Source of the DNA: an uncultured Bacteroides sp.
GTDB taxonomy: Bacteria > Bacteroidota > Bacteroidia > Bacteroidales > Bacteroidaceae
Reading direction: 5' to 3'
Assembly: GCF_905207245.1 (NCBI RefSeq)
Contig: NZ_CAJLKP010000001.1
Location: 1-64,000, forward strand
DNA: 64,000 nucleotides
The notes under the pieces: model-generated
Told to the model about the DNA's origin: nothing
Database searches by the model: none
Seen by the model: the letters and a program-made list of their open reading frames with translations, nothing else
Translations under genes and position numbers: made by a program
Part shown: piece by piece, positions 8,942 through 16,986 of the stretch
Position numbering within the stretch: position 1 is the first letter of the stretch
How the letters are laid out: each line of letters begins with the position of its first letter

Positions 8942-9556
8942 ATGAGTACTTACTATGACCTCTACGAAACACCGGACCCCAGTGGCGAAGGAAAGAAAAA
9001 ACCGTTGCACGCACGTGTGCGCCCCAAAGGTACCATTACGGCAAAAGAGTTCCAGGAGCGGGTGATGAAAGAACAACATATGCCGCACGCCATGATAGTG
9101 GGCATCATGCAAGCCATCAGCAATGCGTTGGGCGACTGGCTTGCCGACGGCTATAATGTGGAGTTGGACGAACTGGGTTACTTCAGCACTACGCTGAAAT
9201 GCACGCGGACCGCCATGAACAAGAAAGATATTCGTGCCGAGTCCGTACGGTTTGAAACCGTGAAGTTCCGCCCAAGCAAAGACTTCAAAAAGTACGTGAG
9301 ATATCAAATGGAACTGGAACGAGTAGACAAAAAGGCTTCGGCAAAGAAACCGGCAGTAGCTCCGGAAAAGAGAAAAGAGATGATGCTGAAATTCCTGGAA
9401 GCAAATGTCTGCATCACACGCGCCGAATACTCCCGCCTGACGAATGTGACAGACAGGCGTGCCAGTTGTGACTTACAAGAATATCTGACAGAAGGCATTA
9501 TTCGCAAACGGGGTGGAGGACGTTCAGTAGTTTATATAAAGAGGAATCAAGAATAA
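8942..9556 (+). CDS. HU-like DNA-binding protein with C-terminal winged-helix-like domain
   Basis: I chose the ATG at 8942 (MSTYYDLYETPD) over an in-frame GTG at 8894 because homologues begin with this motif and the 16 extra residues look unrelated. The 204-residue product has an HU-HIG-type domain (residues ~1-125: RVRPKGTITAKEFQERV, DWLADGYNVELDELGYFS, VRFETVKFRPS), typical of Bacteroidetes HU/IHF relatives. A Lys/Ala linker follows, then ~60 residues that fit a winged helix (EKRKEMMLKFLEANVCITRAEYSRLTN cut short here, then GIIRKRGGGRSVVYIK as the wing). Such proteins bind and bend DNA and may regulate nearby genes. It is monocistronic and convergent with nadD, with only 12 bp between the stops. 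Confidence 0.75.
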   Translation: MSTYYDLYETPDPSGEGKKKPLHARVRPKGTITAKEFQERVMKEQHMPHAMIVGIMQAISNALGDWLADGYNVELDELGYFSTTLKCTRTAMNKKDIRAESVRFETVKFRPSKDFKKYVRYQMELERVDKKASAKKPAVAPEKRKEMMLKFLEANVCITRAEYSRLTNVTDRRASCDLQEYLTEGIIRKRGGGRSVVYIKRNQE

Positions 9557-9568
9557 GCCATACTCCTT

Positions 9569-10138
9569 TTAGCGGGAAAACGCAGAAAACAATGCCTCGT
9601 AAACCGCAGGATGGAGGAAGTAACGAACATCTTTCCCTTCCTCCATCGCTTGGCGAATAAAGGTAGAACTAATCTCAAAAGTAGGCGAAGAAGCAACTTT
9701 TACATTCTCTGAAATGGAATCGGAAGAAACCGGATAACCGGGGCGAGGATAAATAAGAAGATGATTTTCGGCAAGGATACGTTCCGACTGATACCAGCGG
9801 GGAAAAAGCACCCAGTTATCCGAACCGATAATCAGATGAAATTCCCGCTCGGGATAGGTTTCTTTCAGTTTATCCAGTGTATGAATGGTATAGGACGGAC
9901 GGGGTAAATAAAACTCAATATCAGAAGCCTTAAACTTGGGATAACCCGTAATGGCTAGTTGAACCAGCTTCAAGCGGAAGGCATCATCCATTAATTCGCC
10001 TTCTTCCTTTAACGGATTGTGAGGGGTTACAAGAAACCACACTTCATCCAGCCCTTCATACTCGCAAAGATAATTGGCAAGGGCAAGATGTCCGATGTGT
10101 ACCGGATTGAAGGAGCCACTGAAAATACCGGTTTTCAT
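9569..10138 (-). CDS. nadD: Nicotinate-nucleotide adenylyltransferase
   Basis: NadD joins nicotinate mononucleotide and ATP to form deamido-NAD in the cytoplasm. The 189-residue product (ATG at 10138, MKTGIFSGSFNPVHIGH) shows the nucleotidyltransferase signature GSFNPVHIGH near the N-terminus and the C-terminal SSTFIR motif. A frame extension to 10165 adds nine residues before the conserved start. I prefer 10138 because this ATG overlaps the TGA of the upstream small membrane gene (ATGA), a coupling signal. It is the last gene of a minus-strand run yicC, gmk, small membrane protein, nadD. Confidence 0.92.
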   Translation of the reverse strand: MKTGIFSGSFNPVHIGHLALANYLCEYEGLDEVWFLVTPHNPLKEEGELMDDAFRLKLVQLAITGYPKFKASDIEFYLPRPSYTIHTLDKLKETYPEREFHLIIGSDNWVLFPRWYQSERILAENHLLIYPRPGYPVSSDSISENVKVASSPTFEISSTFIRQAMEEGKDVRYFLHPAVYEALFSAFSR

Positions 10139-10338
10139 GATTTCTCTTTTAAGCGTTTCCAGCAATTATAGGTATTCAGAACAGCTGATAATAATACCAA
10201 AAGCATCGCTATCACCGACACCCATTGCTTATAGTAAATGCTTACACCGCCGAGCGCAAGAGTCGTAGGAATAAGGATTCCATTAAGAACCAGCAATATT
10301 TTATTTTGCCTGGAGGAAACAGGTTTCGGTGTATACAT
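10135..10338 (-). CDS. Small two-helix membrane protein between gmk and nadD
   Basis: The 67-residue product has a polar, basic start (MYTPKPVSSRQNK), a hydrophobic helix (~14-33, ILLVLNGILIPTTLALGG), a short loop, a second helix (~39-56, VSVIAMLLVLLSAVL) and a basic tail (WKRLKEKS). Its stop overlaps the nadD start by ATGA and its start lies 9 bp after the gmk stop, so it is embedded in the operon. No named family is recognised. Both ends are probably cytoplasmic. Operon position and topology support a real gene. Confidence 0.65.
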   Translation of the reverse strand: MYTPKPVSSRQNKILLVLNGILIPTTLALGGVSIYYKQWVSVIAMLLVLLSAVLNTYNCWKRLKEKS

Positions 10339-10347
10339 ACGATTGAT

Positions 10348-10911
10348 TTATTCGGATAAAAACTCTGTAATCACGCGTAAAGCTTCTGCCTTAGCCTTTT
10401 CCAAATCATCGTTCACAATAATCTTATCAAACCTAGAAGCAAACGTCAGTTCATATTCCGCTTTAGAAACGCGGCTTTCTATCACCTCGGGCGCATCCGT
10501 TCCACGTCCAACCAAACGCTTACGTAATTCTTCTACTGAAGGGGGCTGAATGAAGACCGACAAAGCACGGTCACCGTAATACTTCTTTATATTGCAACCA
10601 CCCACAACATCTACATCGAAAACGACATTCTGCCCGGCAGCCAACTGGCTTTCTACCTGAGACTTCAATGTTCCGTAGTAACGGTCTTTATATACTTCCT
10701 CATATTCCAGAAACTCGTCATTAGCTATGCGAGTACGAAATTCATCGGGAGAGAGAAAGAAATACTCTACACCGTGCTGTTCTGTTCCGCGCGGCGGACG
10801 ACTGGTAGCAGAACAAGAGAATGCGAGATTAAGATTCTGCGTTAACAGATAGTTGATAATAGTTGATTTGCCTGAGCCTGAAGGGGCTGAAAATATAATG
10901 AGTTTGCCCAT
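10348..10911 (-). CDS. gmk: Guanylate kinase
   Basis: Gmk phosphorylates GMP to GDP using ATP. The 187-residue product has the P-loop SAPSGSGKS (residues 8-16) followed by the GMP-binding region with TSRPPRGTEQHGVEYFF, and the lid/C-terminal motif VVGGCNIKKYYG in place of the usual VQG...K form. Length is typical. It lies 46 bp after yicC, matching the common yicC-gmk pairing, and 9 bp before the small membrane gene. Confidence 0.95.
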   Translation of the reverse strand: MGKLIIFSAPSGSGKSTIINYLLTQNLNLAFSCSATSRPPRGTEQHGVEYFFLSPDEFRTRIANDEFLEYEEVYKDRYYGTLKSQVESQLAAGQNVVFDVDVVGGCNIKKYYGDRALSVFIQPPSVEELRKRLVGRGTDAPEVIESRVSKAEYELTFASRFDKIIVNDDLEKAKAEALRVITEFLSE

Positions 10912-10957
10912 ACTTTAGAATTATTATTAAAAGTTTTAAGATGACTTTGTGCACGCT

Positions 10958-11836
10958 TTACATCACGTTCAACACCTGCTCTTTGATTTGTTCCAGTTCA
11001 TCCTTCATCTGCACCACAATCTTCTGCATTTCAGCATGATTGGATTTACTGCCAAGCGTATTGATCTCGCGTCCCATTTCCTGGGCAATGAAACCCAACT
11101 TCTTACCTTGTCCGCTTCCATCCTCCATCGTATTGATGAAGTATTTCAGGTGATTACTGAGACGTTGTTTTTCTTCATTGATATCAAGCTTTTCAATGTG
11201 GTAAATAAGTTCTTGCTCCAGACGATTCTTGTCATAGTCCACACTGATAGTTTTCTCCAAAGCATCCGTAATGCGCTCCTTGATTTTCTCTATGCGTTCC
11301 TTTTCATAAGGTTCTACGGTAGTCAGCAGATTGGAAATATTGGCAATCTTCTCACGGAACTTCTTTTCCAGAGCTGCGCCTTCCTGCCTGCGGAAGTCTA
11401 CCAAACTCTGAATGGCTTGAAGCACTGTTGCATGAACAGCTTTCCATTCTTCTTCAGTCAGTTCCTGAATATCGTTCTTGATCATCACATCCGGCATGCG
11501 GAGCAAAGTGGAGAACCAATCCTCAGGTACGGGAATACCGGTAGCTTCGGAGATTGCCCGGATACGTTCGTAATAAGCCACAACTACATCCTGATTGATA
11601 GGAGTCACCAATTCACAGGCATCTTTTTTATCAATCCACAGACTGAAATCCACTTTACCACGTTCCAGTGCCTTAGCAATTTCGTTGCGGATTTCTATTT
11701 CTTTTTCCCGGTAGAGAGGGGCGATGCGGGTTGACAGATCCATCGCTTTACTATTGAGCGATTTGATTTCTACATTGATTTTTTTATCGGGCAGTTCAGC
11801 GGTTGCTTTACCGTATCCGGTCATGGATTGTATCAT
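10958..11836 (-). CDS. yicC: YicC family endoribonuclease-like protein
   Basis: The 292-residue product starts with the family hallmark MIQSMTGYGKA. It carries the YicC N-terminal region (residues ~2-155, including VEIKSLNSKAMDLSTRIAP) and the C-terminal DUF1732 (~208-292, ending GQGKKLGFIAQEMGREINTLGSK). YicC proteins in other bacteria act in RNA turnover and stress adaptation. It heads the run with gmk, a small membrane gene and nadD. A -7 box lies on the minus strand at 11857-11864. Confidence 0.9.
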   Translation of the reverse strand: MIQSMTGYGKATAELPDKKINVEIKSLNSKAMDLSTRIAPLYREKEIEIRNEIAKALERGKVDFSLWIDKKDACELVTPINQDVVVAYYERIRAISEATGIPVPEDWFSTLLRMPDVMIKNDIQELTEEEWKAVHATVLQAIQSLVDFRRQEGAALEKKFREKIANISNLLTTVEPYEKERIEKIKERITDALEKTISVDYDKNRLEQELIYHIEKLDINEEKQRLSNHLKYFINTMEDGSGQGKKLGFIAQEMGREINTLGSKSNHAEMQKIVVQMKDELEQIKEQVLNVM

Positions 11837-11856
11837 AAGATTCTTTTAGTTTTCTG

Positions 11857-11864
11857 CAAAATTA
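11857..11864 (-). promoter_or_regulatory. Promoter -7 box for the yicC-gmk-nadD run
   Basis: On the minus strand the bases read TAATTTTG, matching TAnnTTTG. It lies about 20 nt upstream of the yicC start. A perfect TTTG -33 box is not present. Confidence 0.45.
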
Positions 11865-11920
11865 CATGATTAATTTCATTAGTGAAAATTATTCATGAAA
11901 TAAGTGATATTGTTTACCGT

Positions 11921-12850
11921 TTACTCTTTACTCCAAACACGTGTGTTCAGGTTTAATTCCTCCACAATGGCCAACAAAGACTGGAGCACTGCAAAATCCG
12001 ATTTAAGAAGACTCATATCATTCAAAGAACTCCACACATCAGCTTCAAAACGGTTCTTAGAATCCGGTATGGCAACCAGAATCGTTGAATTACGGAAACT
12101 GATGGTAATTCCTTTCTTGAAATTACTGTCCAGTTTCAATATTCTTTCCATCATAGACGGAGTAATCAGGTAGCGTGCCTCAATCTGGTCAGTGGAAAAG
12201 ACATCAAAAACCTTTTCAAACTCAGGACTCTCCATCTTCACCCTCGATGCTCCCATTTTAAGTTTGAACAGGCTGTTCCGCAAAATGGTAGTCTCTCCCT
12301 GAAAATCTTTGTGAAAATCAGCAATAAAAAGAAATCCCTTGAAAATATCTACCCAATAATGCTGCACGCCATTTTTAGTGGAACGTGTCCTGCGTTCTTC
12401 CGCATGTACTTCCGAACAAACGAAACTGGTTTTACCCAAACAGCCTTCTATCAGGTCTTCTGCATGATAACGGTCGGGGGAAATGAATAGCCCGCAATTT
12501 TCAAAAACACTCTCAGCGATTCCTGAATCCGGAGAAAATGTAGCATCAGGACAAAAGGCATGAATGACCTCGTTTACCACTTCTTCCTTATAAAAAGAAG
12601 AAACTATTTTCGACTTATTATTTACACAAGTGATAAAAATAATCACTGATATGACAGCAATCACTATCGGAGCAAGAATCCCTTCCAATTTTAATATTAT
12701 CAAGATAATAACTCCTACCACCAGAAAAAGGGCAGCATAGCGCATCCCTTCGGAATAACCTTTTTTTAAGAGTTCCTTACGTTTACTCTCCAGAACTTGT
12801 AACGTGGGAGTCAGTTTCTGCGCCAGAGAATCAAAGTCAACATACCCCAT
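11921..12850 (-). CDS. DUF3137-type membrane protein
   Basis: The 309-residue protein has a polar N-terminal ~40 residues, two adjacent transmembrane helices (~42-60 and ~64-80, separated by EGILAP), and a soluble domain of ~225 residues with no catalytic motif I can name. The overall layout and its position 15 bp after lemA match the DUF3137 family, which is frequently paired with LemA. The pair is thought to work at the inner membrane, but no firm molecular role is known to me. The Asn/Ser-rich soluble part includes SEVHAEERRTRSTKNGVQHYW, which resembles the conserved core of the family. Confidence 0.75.
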   Translation of the reverse strand: MGYVDFDSLAQKLTPTLQVLESKRKELLKKGYSEGMRYAALFLVVGVIILIILKLEGILAPIVIAVISVIIFITCVNNKSKIVSSFYKEEVVNEVIHAFCPDATFSPDSGIAESVFENCGLFISPDRYHAEDLIEGCLGKTSFVCSEVHAEERRTRSTKNGVQHYWVDIFKGFLFIADFHKDFQGETTILRNSLFKLKMGASRVKMESPEFEKVFDVFSTDQIEARYLITPSMMERILKLDSNFKKGITISFRNSTILVAIPDSKNRFEADVWSSLNDMSLLKSDFAVLQSLLAIVEELNLNTRVWSKE

Positions 12851-12865
12851 TGCCCGGTTGTTTTT

Positions 12866-13417
12866 TTATGAATTAAATAAATTCTTCACATTGGGAGTTG
12901 TGCGTTCCGCTTCCGGAATCGTCAGTACTTCTTTTCTGCTAAAACCAAACATACCTGCCAGTAGATTTGTGGGGAATGACTGGACTGCATTATTATAATC
13001 GGTCACAGAAGCATTATAGGTGCGACGCGCAGCAGCCAATTGTTCTTCTGTTTCATTCAGCGAACGCTGCAACTGAAGGAAGTTCTCTGACGCTTTCAAT
13101 TCGGGATAGTTCTCCGCTACGGCGAAAAACTGTGTACGGACTTTAGAAAACATCTTGTCAAAGTCCGCCTTCTCATTGTCATTAAGAGCTGTGTAAGTTT
13201 TATTCCGCATTTCCGTTATTGCCGAGAAAGTATCAGCTTCATGCTTGGCATATTGCTGTACTGTTGCCACCAGATTAGGAATCAGGTCAAAGCGTTGTTT
13301 CAACATCACATCAATAGCTGAAAAAGCATTTTCTATCTGATTTTTCTTCCTCACCAACGAGTTATACATGGAAATCACCACCAAAACTAAAACTACAATA
13401 ATAATAGCTATAATCAT
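12866..13417 (-). CDS. lemA: LemA family protein
   Basis: The 183-residue product has a short extracytoplasmic start and one N-terminal transmembrane helix (~2-20, IIAIIIVVLVLVVISMYNSL), followed by the LemA coiled-coil-rich body. Landmarks are RKKNQIENAFSAIDVMLKQR, LIPNLVATVQQYAKHE and YNNAVQSFPTNLLAGMFGF, all typical. Its close spacing with the DUF3137 gene downstream makes a two-gene unit. LemA proteins are widespread and their molecular role is unsettled. Confidence 0.93.
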   Translation of the reverse strand: MIIAIIIVVLVLVVISMYNSLVRKKNQIENAFSAIDVMLKQRFDLIPNLVATVQQYAKHEADTFSAITEMRNKTYTALNDNEKADFDKMFSKVRTQFFAVAENYPELKASENFLQLQRSLNETEEQLAAARRTYNASVTDYNNAVQSFPTNLLAGMFGFSRKEVLTIPEAERTTPNVKNLFNS

Positions 13418-13493
13418 AATTATAGATACAACAGCCTCCTTGTGCCGGTTATTTTTTGTTAACGAATTCTGTATTTATTCCTAAAATCGGAAG

Positions 13494-13501
13494 CAAAGAT
13501 A
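13494..13501 (-). promoter_or_regulatory. Promoter -7 box for lemA-DUF3137
   Basis: The minus strand reads TATCTTTG, matching TAnnTTTG, about 75 nt upstream of the lemA ATG. It is divergent from the tsaB promoter ~90 bp away. Confidence 0.5.
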
Positions 13502-13588
13502 GAAATAATCTAAAAATACTCCCAATTATGCCATAAGAAAGATACTGAACCCTTTTTAGATTCGCTTGTGTATCTGAAAATAAACCTG

Positions 13589-13596
13589 TAAATTTG
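13589..13596 (+). promoter_or_regulatory. Promoter -7 box for tsaB
   Basis: TAAATTTG matches TAnnTTTG. A CTTG at 13565-13568 lies 20 bp upstream and could act as the -33 box. This supports the tsaB start at 13645 rather than any ATG inside or next to the box. Confidence 0.5.
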
Positions 13597-13644
13597 CCAC
13601 ATTTAAAATCAAGAATAAAGAAGCGATTAATAATTAAGAAAGCT

Positions 13645-14337
13645 ATGTCGTGCATTTTACATATTGAAACGTCCACCTCCGCATGCTCAGTTGCCGTAAG
13701 TGAAGATGGACAAAATGTTTTTACGAAAGAAGACCTCAACGGCCCTTCACATGCAGTTTTACTGGGAGTATTTATAGACGAAGCCCTGTCGTTTGCCGAC
13801 AGTCACGCAATGCCGATTGATGCTGTAGCGGTGAGCTGCGGACCGGGTTCTTACACAGGTCTGCGCATAGGTGTTTCGATGGCAAAAGGCGTTTGCTACG
13901 GACGCAATATTCCGTTGATAGGTCTGCCTACGTTGAAGGTGCAGTGCGTGCCGGTGCTGCTCTATCATGATGAACTGCCTGAAGATGCATTGCTGTGCCC
14001 GATGATTGACGCACGCCGCATGGAAGTATATGCCGCCATCTACGACCGCGCCCTGAAACCTGTACGCGACATAGCCGCCGACATTGTAGACGAGAACTCA
14101 TATATGGAATTTCTAAACCAGCACCCCGTTTATTTCCTCGGAGACGGAGCAGACAAGTGCAAGGAGAAGATTACGCATCCCAATGCACACTTCATCGACA
14201 ATATTCGTCCGCTGGCAAAGATGATGTTTCCCCTTGCCGAAAAGGCGATGGCTGAAAAAGACTTCAAGGACGTAGCCTATTTCGAGCCGTTCTATCTGAA
14301 AGAGTTCGTAGCCTCCCAACCTAAGAAGCTTCTCTAA
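13645..14337 (+). CDS. tsaB: tRNA threonylcarbamoyladenosine biosynthesis protein TsaB
   Basis: TsaB is the non-catalytic scaffold of the TsaBDE complex that makes t6A37 in ANN-decoding tRNAs. The 230-residue product starts MSCILHIETSTSACSVAVSEDG, the ASKHA-type phosphate-binding start of the family, and contains AVSCGPGSYTGLRIGVSMAKG, the strongest family signature (residues ~67-87). A longer frame begins at 13594, inside the promoter box, so I use the ATG at 13645. It heads a plus-strand run through rseP; tsaD and tsaE are not in the window. Confidence 0.93.
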   Translation: MSCILHIETSTSACSVAVSEDGQNVFTKEDLNGPSHAVLLGVFIDEALSFADSHAMPIDAVAVSCGPGSYTGLRIGVSMAKGVCYGRNIPLIGLPTLKVQCVPVLLYHDELPEDALLCPMIDARRMEVYAAIYDRALKPVRDIAADIVDENSYMEFLNQHPVYFLGDGADKCKEKITHPNAHFIDNIRPLAKMMFPLAEKAMAEKDFKDVAYFEPFYLKEFVASQPKKLL

Positions 14338-14378
14338 TATTTTTCAATTTTTAATTCTTAATTTTCTATTTAATAAGT

Positions 14379-14999
14379 ATGCAATATAACACTCAACAAA
14401 AACGGATGCCTTTACCGGAATACGGACGCAGCATCCAAAATATGGTTAACCATGCGTTGACAATTGAAGACCGTGCGGAACGCCAACGTTGCGCCAACAC
14501 CATCATCAACATTATGGGCAACATGTTCCCCCATCTGCGTGATGTACCCGATTTCAAGCATAAGTTGTGGGACCATCTGGCCATCATGTCCGACTTCAAG
14601 CTGGATATTGATTATCCGTACGAGATTATCCGCAAAGATAACCTGAACACCAAACCGGGCCCCATTCCCTATCCCAGTACAAAAATCCGTTACCGCCACT
14701 ATGGCCGTACGCTGGAAGTATTGATTAAGAAAGCGGTTGAATTTCCCGAAGGTGACGAAAAACAGAACTTGATTGCACTGATATGCAACCACATGAAAAA
14801 GGATTATATGACCTGGAATAAAGATACGATAGACGACCGTAAAATAGCAGAAGACTTGGCAGAATACTCCAACGGCAAACTGCAAATGACGGACGACATC
14901 ATCAAACTGATGGCGGAACGTATCAATCAGAATTATCGTCCGAAGGTGAATAATCTGAATAACCGGAGAGATAACCGGAACAATAAGAGAAAATACTAA
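14379..14999 (+). CDS. DUF4290 family protein
   Basis: The 206-residue protein is soluble, starts MQYNTQQKRMPLPEYGRSIQNMV and ends in an Asn/Arg-rich tail (NNLNNRRDNRNNKRKY). This matches the Bacteroidetes-only DUF4290 family, which is regularly found directly upstream of murA. Its function is unknown. The basic, low-complexity tail suggests binding to nucleic acid or another polyanion, which is inference. The context (tsaB before, murA and rimM after) points to a core cell-growth role. Confidence 0.8.
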   Translation: MQYNTQQKRMPLPEYGRSIQNMVNHALTIEDRAERQRCANTIINIMGNMFPHLRDVPDFKHKLWDHLAIMSDFKLDIDYPYEIIRKDNLNTKPGPIPYPSTKIRYRHYGRTLEVLIKKAVEFPEGDEKQNLIALICNHMKKDYMTWNKDTIDDRKIAEDLAEYSNGKLQMTDDIIKLMAERINQNYRPKVNNLNNRRDNRNNKRKY

Positions 15000-15003
15000 C
15001 TAA

Positions 15004-15103
15004 ATTGAAAATTAAAAATTGAGAATAGAGAAATAGACCAGTCAGAGGTCTTCATTCCCGTTCTCCATCTTTTAATTTTTAATTTTTAATTTTTAATTTA
15101 TAT
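15004..15103. repeat. AT-rich imperfect inverted repeat between DUF4290 gene and murA
   Basis: A left arm made of AAATTGAAAATTAAAAATTG-like units faces a right arm of four tandem TTTTTAA units (about 15070-15101). Between them lies a small AGACC/GGTCT hairpin. The arm sequence is the same AT-rich family as the 35-bp repeat at 52138-52224. It may tune read-through from the DUF4290 gene into murA. Confidence 0.5.
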
Positions 15104-16408
15104 ATGGCATCATTCGTAATTGAAGGAGGACACAGATTATCCGGTGAGATTCACCCGCAAGGCGCAAAGAACGAGGTATTACAGATTATCTGCGCCACGC
15201 TCTTGACTGCCGAAGAGGTGACGGTACATAACATTCCGGACATTTTGGACGTCAACAATCTCATTCAACTAATGCGCGACATGGGTGTCACGGTATCCAA
15301 GAAAGGTATCAATACGTATAGTTTCAAAGCGGAAAAACTGGATTTGAGTTATCTGGAAAGTGATGAGTTCCTAAAGAAATGCTCCAGTCTGCGCGGTTCA
15401 GTGATGCTTATCGGTCCGATGGTGGCACGCTTTCATAAGGCGATGATTTCTAAACCGGGTGGGGATAAAATAGGACGCCGGCGTCTGGACACCCACTTTA
15501 TAGGTATACAGAATCTGGGTGCAGCCTTCTCCTACAATGCCGGACGCGAGGCTTATGAGATTTCAGCCAGCGAACTGAAAGGTACTTATATGTTACTGGA
15601 CGAGGCTTCGGTTACCGGAACTGCCAACATCGTCATGGCAGCAGTACTGGCAAAGGGAACCACCACTATTTACAACGCTGCCTGCGAACCGTATCTGCAA
15701 CAACTCTGCAAGATGCTGAACCGCATGGGGGCCCGGATACAAGGCATTGCATCCAATCTGTTGACAATTGAAGGTGTGGACGAACTGCACGGCACCGAGC
15801 ACACCATACTTCCCGACATGATTGAAGTGGGTAGCTTCATCGGTATGGCAGCTATGACAAAAAGTGAACTCACCATTAAGAACGTTTCTTATGAGAATCT
15901 GGGCATCATCCCCGAAAGTTTCCGCCGCCTCGGCATCAAACTCGAACAGCGGGAAGATGACATCTATGTACCCGCACAGGAAACGTATCAGATAGAATCG
16001 TTCATCGACGGTTCCATCATGACCATTGCCGACGCTCCTTGGCCCGGACTGACACCGGACTTGCTTAGTGTGCTACTTGTAGTTGCTACTCAGGCCAAAG
16101 GCAGCGTACTGATTCATCAAAAGATGTTTGAGAGCAGATTATTCTTCGTGGATAAGTTGATAGATATGGGAGCACAGATTATCCTTTGCGACCCTCACCG
16201 GGCAGTTGTCATTGGTCATAACCATGCCATGCGACTGCGTGGTGGAAATATGACTTCACCCGATATCCGTGCTGGTATTGCACTGCTGATTGCTGCAATG
16301 AGTGCGGAAGGAAGTAGCCGGATTCATAACATAGAACAGATAGACCGGGGATATCAGGATATTGAAAGAAGACTGAATGCTATCGGGGCGAGAATAACAA
16401 GAATATAA
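15104..16408 (+). CDS. murA: UDP-N-acetylglucosamine 1-carboxyvinyltransferase with Asp in place of the fosfomycin-target Cys
   Basis: MurA transfers enolpyruvate from PEP to UDP-GlcNAc, the first committed step of peptidoglycan synthesis. The 434-residue product carries GAKNEV (Lys22 and Asn23 region) near the start, the loop PGGDKIGRR (residues 118-126), and DAPWPGLTPD with the catalytic Asp. In E. coli the loop residue is Cys115, the site alkylated by fosfomycin; here it is Asp121 (codon at 15464-15466). Asp at this place keeps activity but blocks alkylation in other MurA enzymes, so intrinsic fosfomycin resistance is expected. It sits 17 bp before rimM. Confidence 0.95.
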   Translation: MASFVIEGGHRLSGEIHPQGAKNEVLQIICATLLTAEEVTVHNIPDILDVNNLIQLMRDMGVTVSKKGINTYSFKAEKLDLSYLESDEFLKKCSSLRGSVMLIGPMVARFHKAMISKPGGDKIGRRRLDTHFIGIQNLGAAFSYNAGREAYEISASELKGTYMLLDEASVTGTANIVMAAVLAKGTTTIYNAACEPYLQQLCKMLNRMGARIQGIASNLLTIEGVDELHGTEHTILPDMIEVGSFIGMAAMTKSELTIKNVSYENLGIIPESFRRLGIKLEQREDDIYVPAQETYQIESFIDGSIMTIADAPWPGLTPDLLSVLLVVATQAKGSVLIHQKMFESRLFFVDKLIDMGAQIILCDPHRAVVIGHNHAMRLRGGNMTSPDIRAGIALLIAAMSAEGSSRIHNIEQIDRGYQDIERRLNAIGARITRI

Positions 16409-16425
16409 TATAAGGTAGTGATAGA

Positions 16426-16962
16426 GTGATAAAGAAAGAAGATGTATATAAGATAGGAGTGTTCAACAAACCGCATGGAATTCATGGCGAGTTATCTTTT
16501 ACATTCACCGACGATATCTTTGACCGGGTGGAAGCGGAATACCTCATCTGCCAGTTGGATGGTATTTTTGTACCTTTCTTTCTGGAAGAGTATCGGTTCC
16601 GTTCCGACTCCACCGCACTGGTGAAGCTGGAGGGAGTAGATACGGCGGAACGTGCGCGGATGTTTACCAACGTGGAAGTTTACTTTCCTGCCCAATATGT
16701 CGAGGATGCCGCACCGGGAGAACTGACATGGGATTTCTTCGTCGGTTGTCGTGTGGAAGAAGTGAAACATGGAGACCTGGGAGAGGTGATGGAAGTGGAC
16801 AATACAACCATCAACACCTTGTTTGTAGTAGACTATCAGGGAGAAGAACTACTAATCCCTGCACAAGAAGAATTCATCAAAGACATTGACCGGAAACATA
16901 AAGTAATTACGATGGAATTACCGGAAGGATTGCTGGCACTGGATGAAACAGAAGAGGTATAA
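16426..16962 (+). CDS. rimM: Ribosome maturation factor RimM (GTG start)
   Basis: RimM helps assemble the 30S head (16S rRNA 3' domain, protein S19). The 178-residue product begins at a GTG (MIKKEDVYKIGVFNKPHGIHGEL), with the conserved G.HG.HGE pattern, and ends in a PRC-barrel domain (~95-172: TWDFFVGCRVEEV, LLIPAQEEFIKDID). No upstream ATG in frame is usable and homologues start at the same residues, so GTG is accepted. It lies 17 bp after murA and 24 bp before the peptidase gene. Confidence 0.9.
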   Translation: MIKKEDVYKIGVFNKPHGIHGELSFTFTDDIFDRVEAEYLICQLDGIFVPFFLEEYRFRSDSTALVKLEGVDTAERARMFTNVEVYFPAQYVEDAAPGELTWDFFVGCRVEEVKHGDLGEVMEVDNTTINTLFVVDYQGEELLIPAQEEFIKDIDRKHKVITMELPEGLLALDETEEV

Positions 16963-16986
16963 AAAAGTGATAAGAGATTAGTGCGT

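Noticed and set aside
10949..11734. 261-codon open frame on the plus strand over yicC
   Set aside because: It runs antisense through all of yicC, a clear conserved gene; its translation is Phe/Leu/His-rich without any domain.
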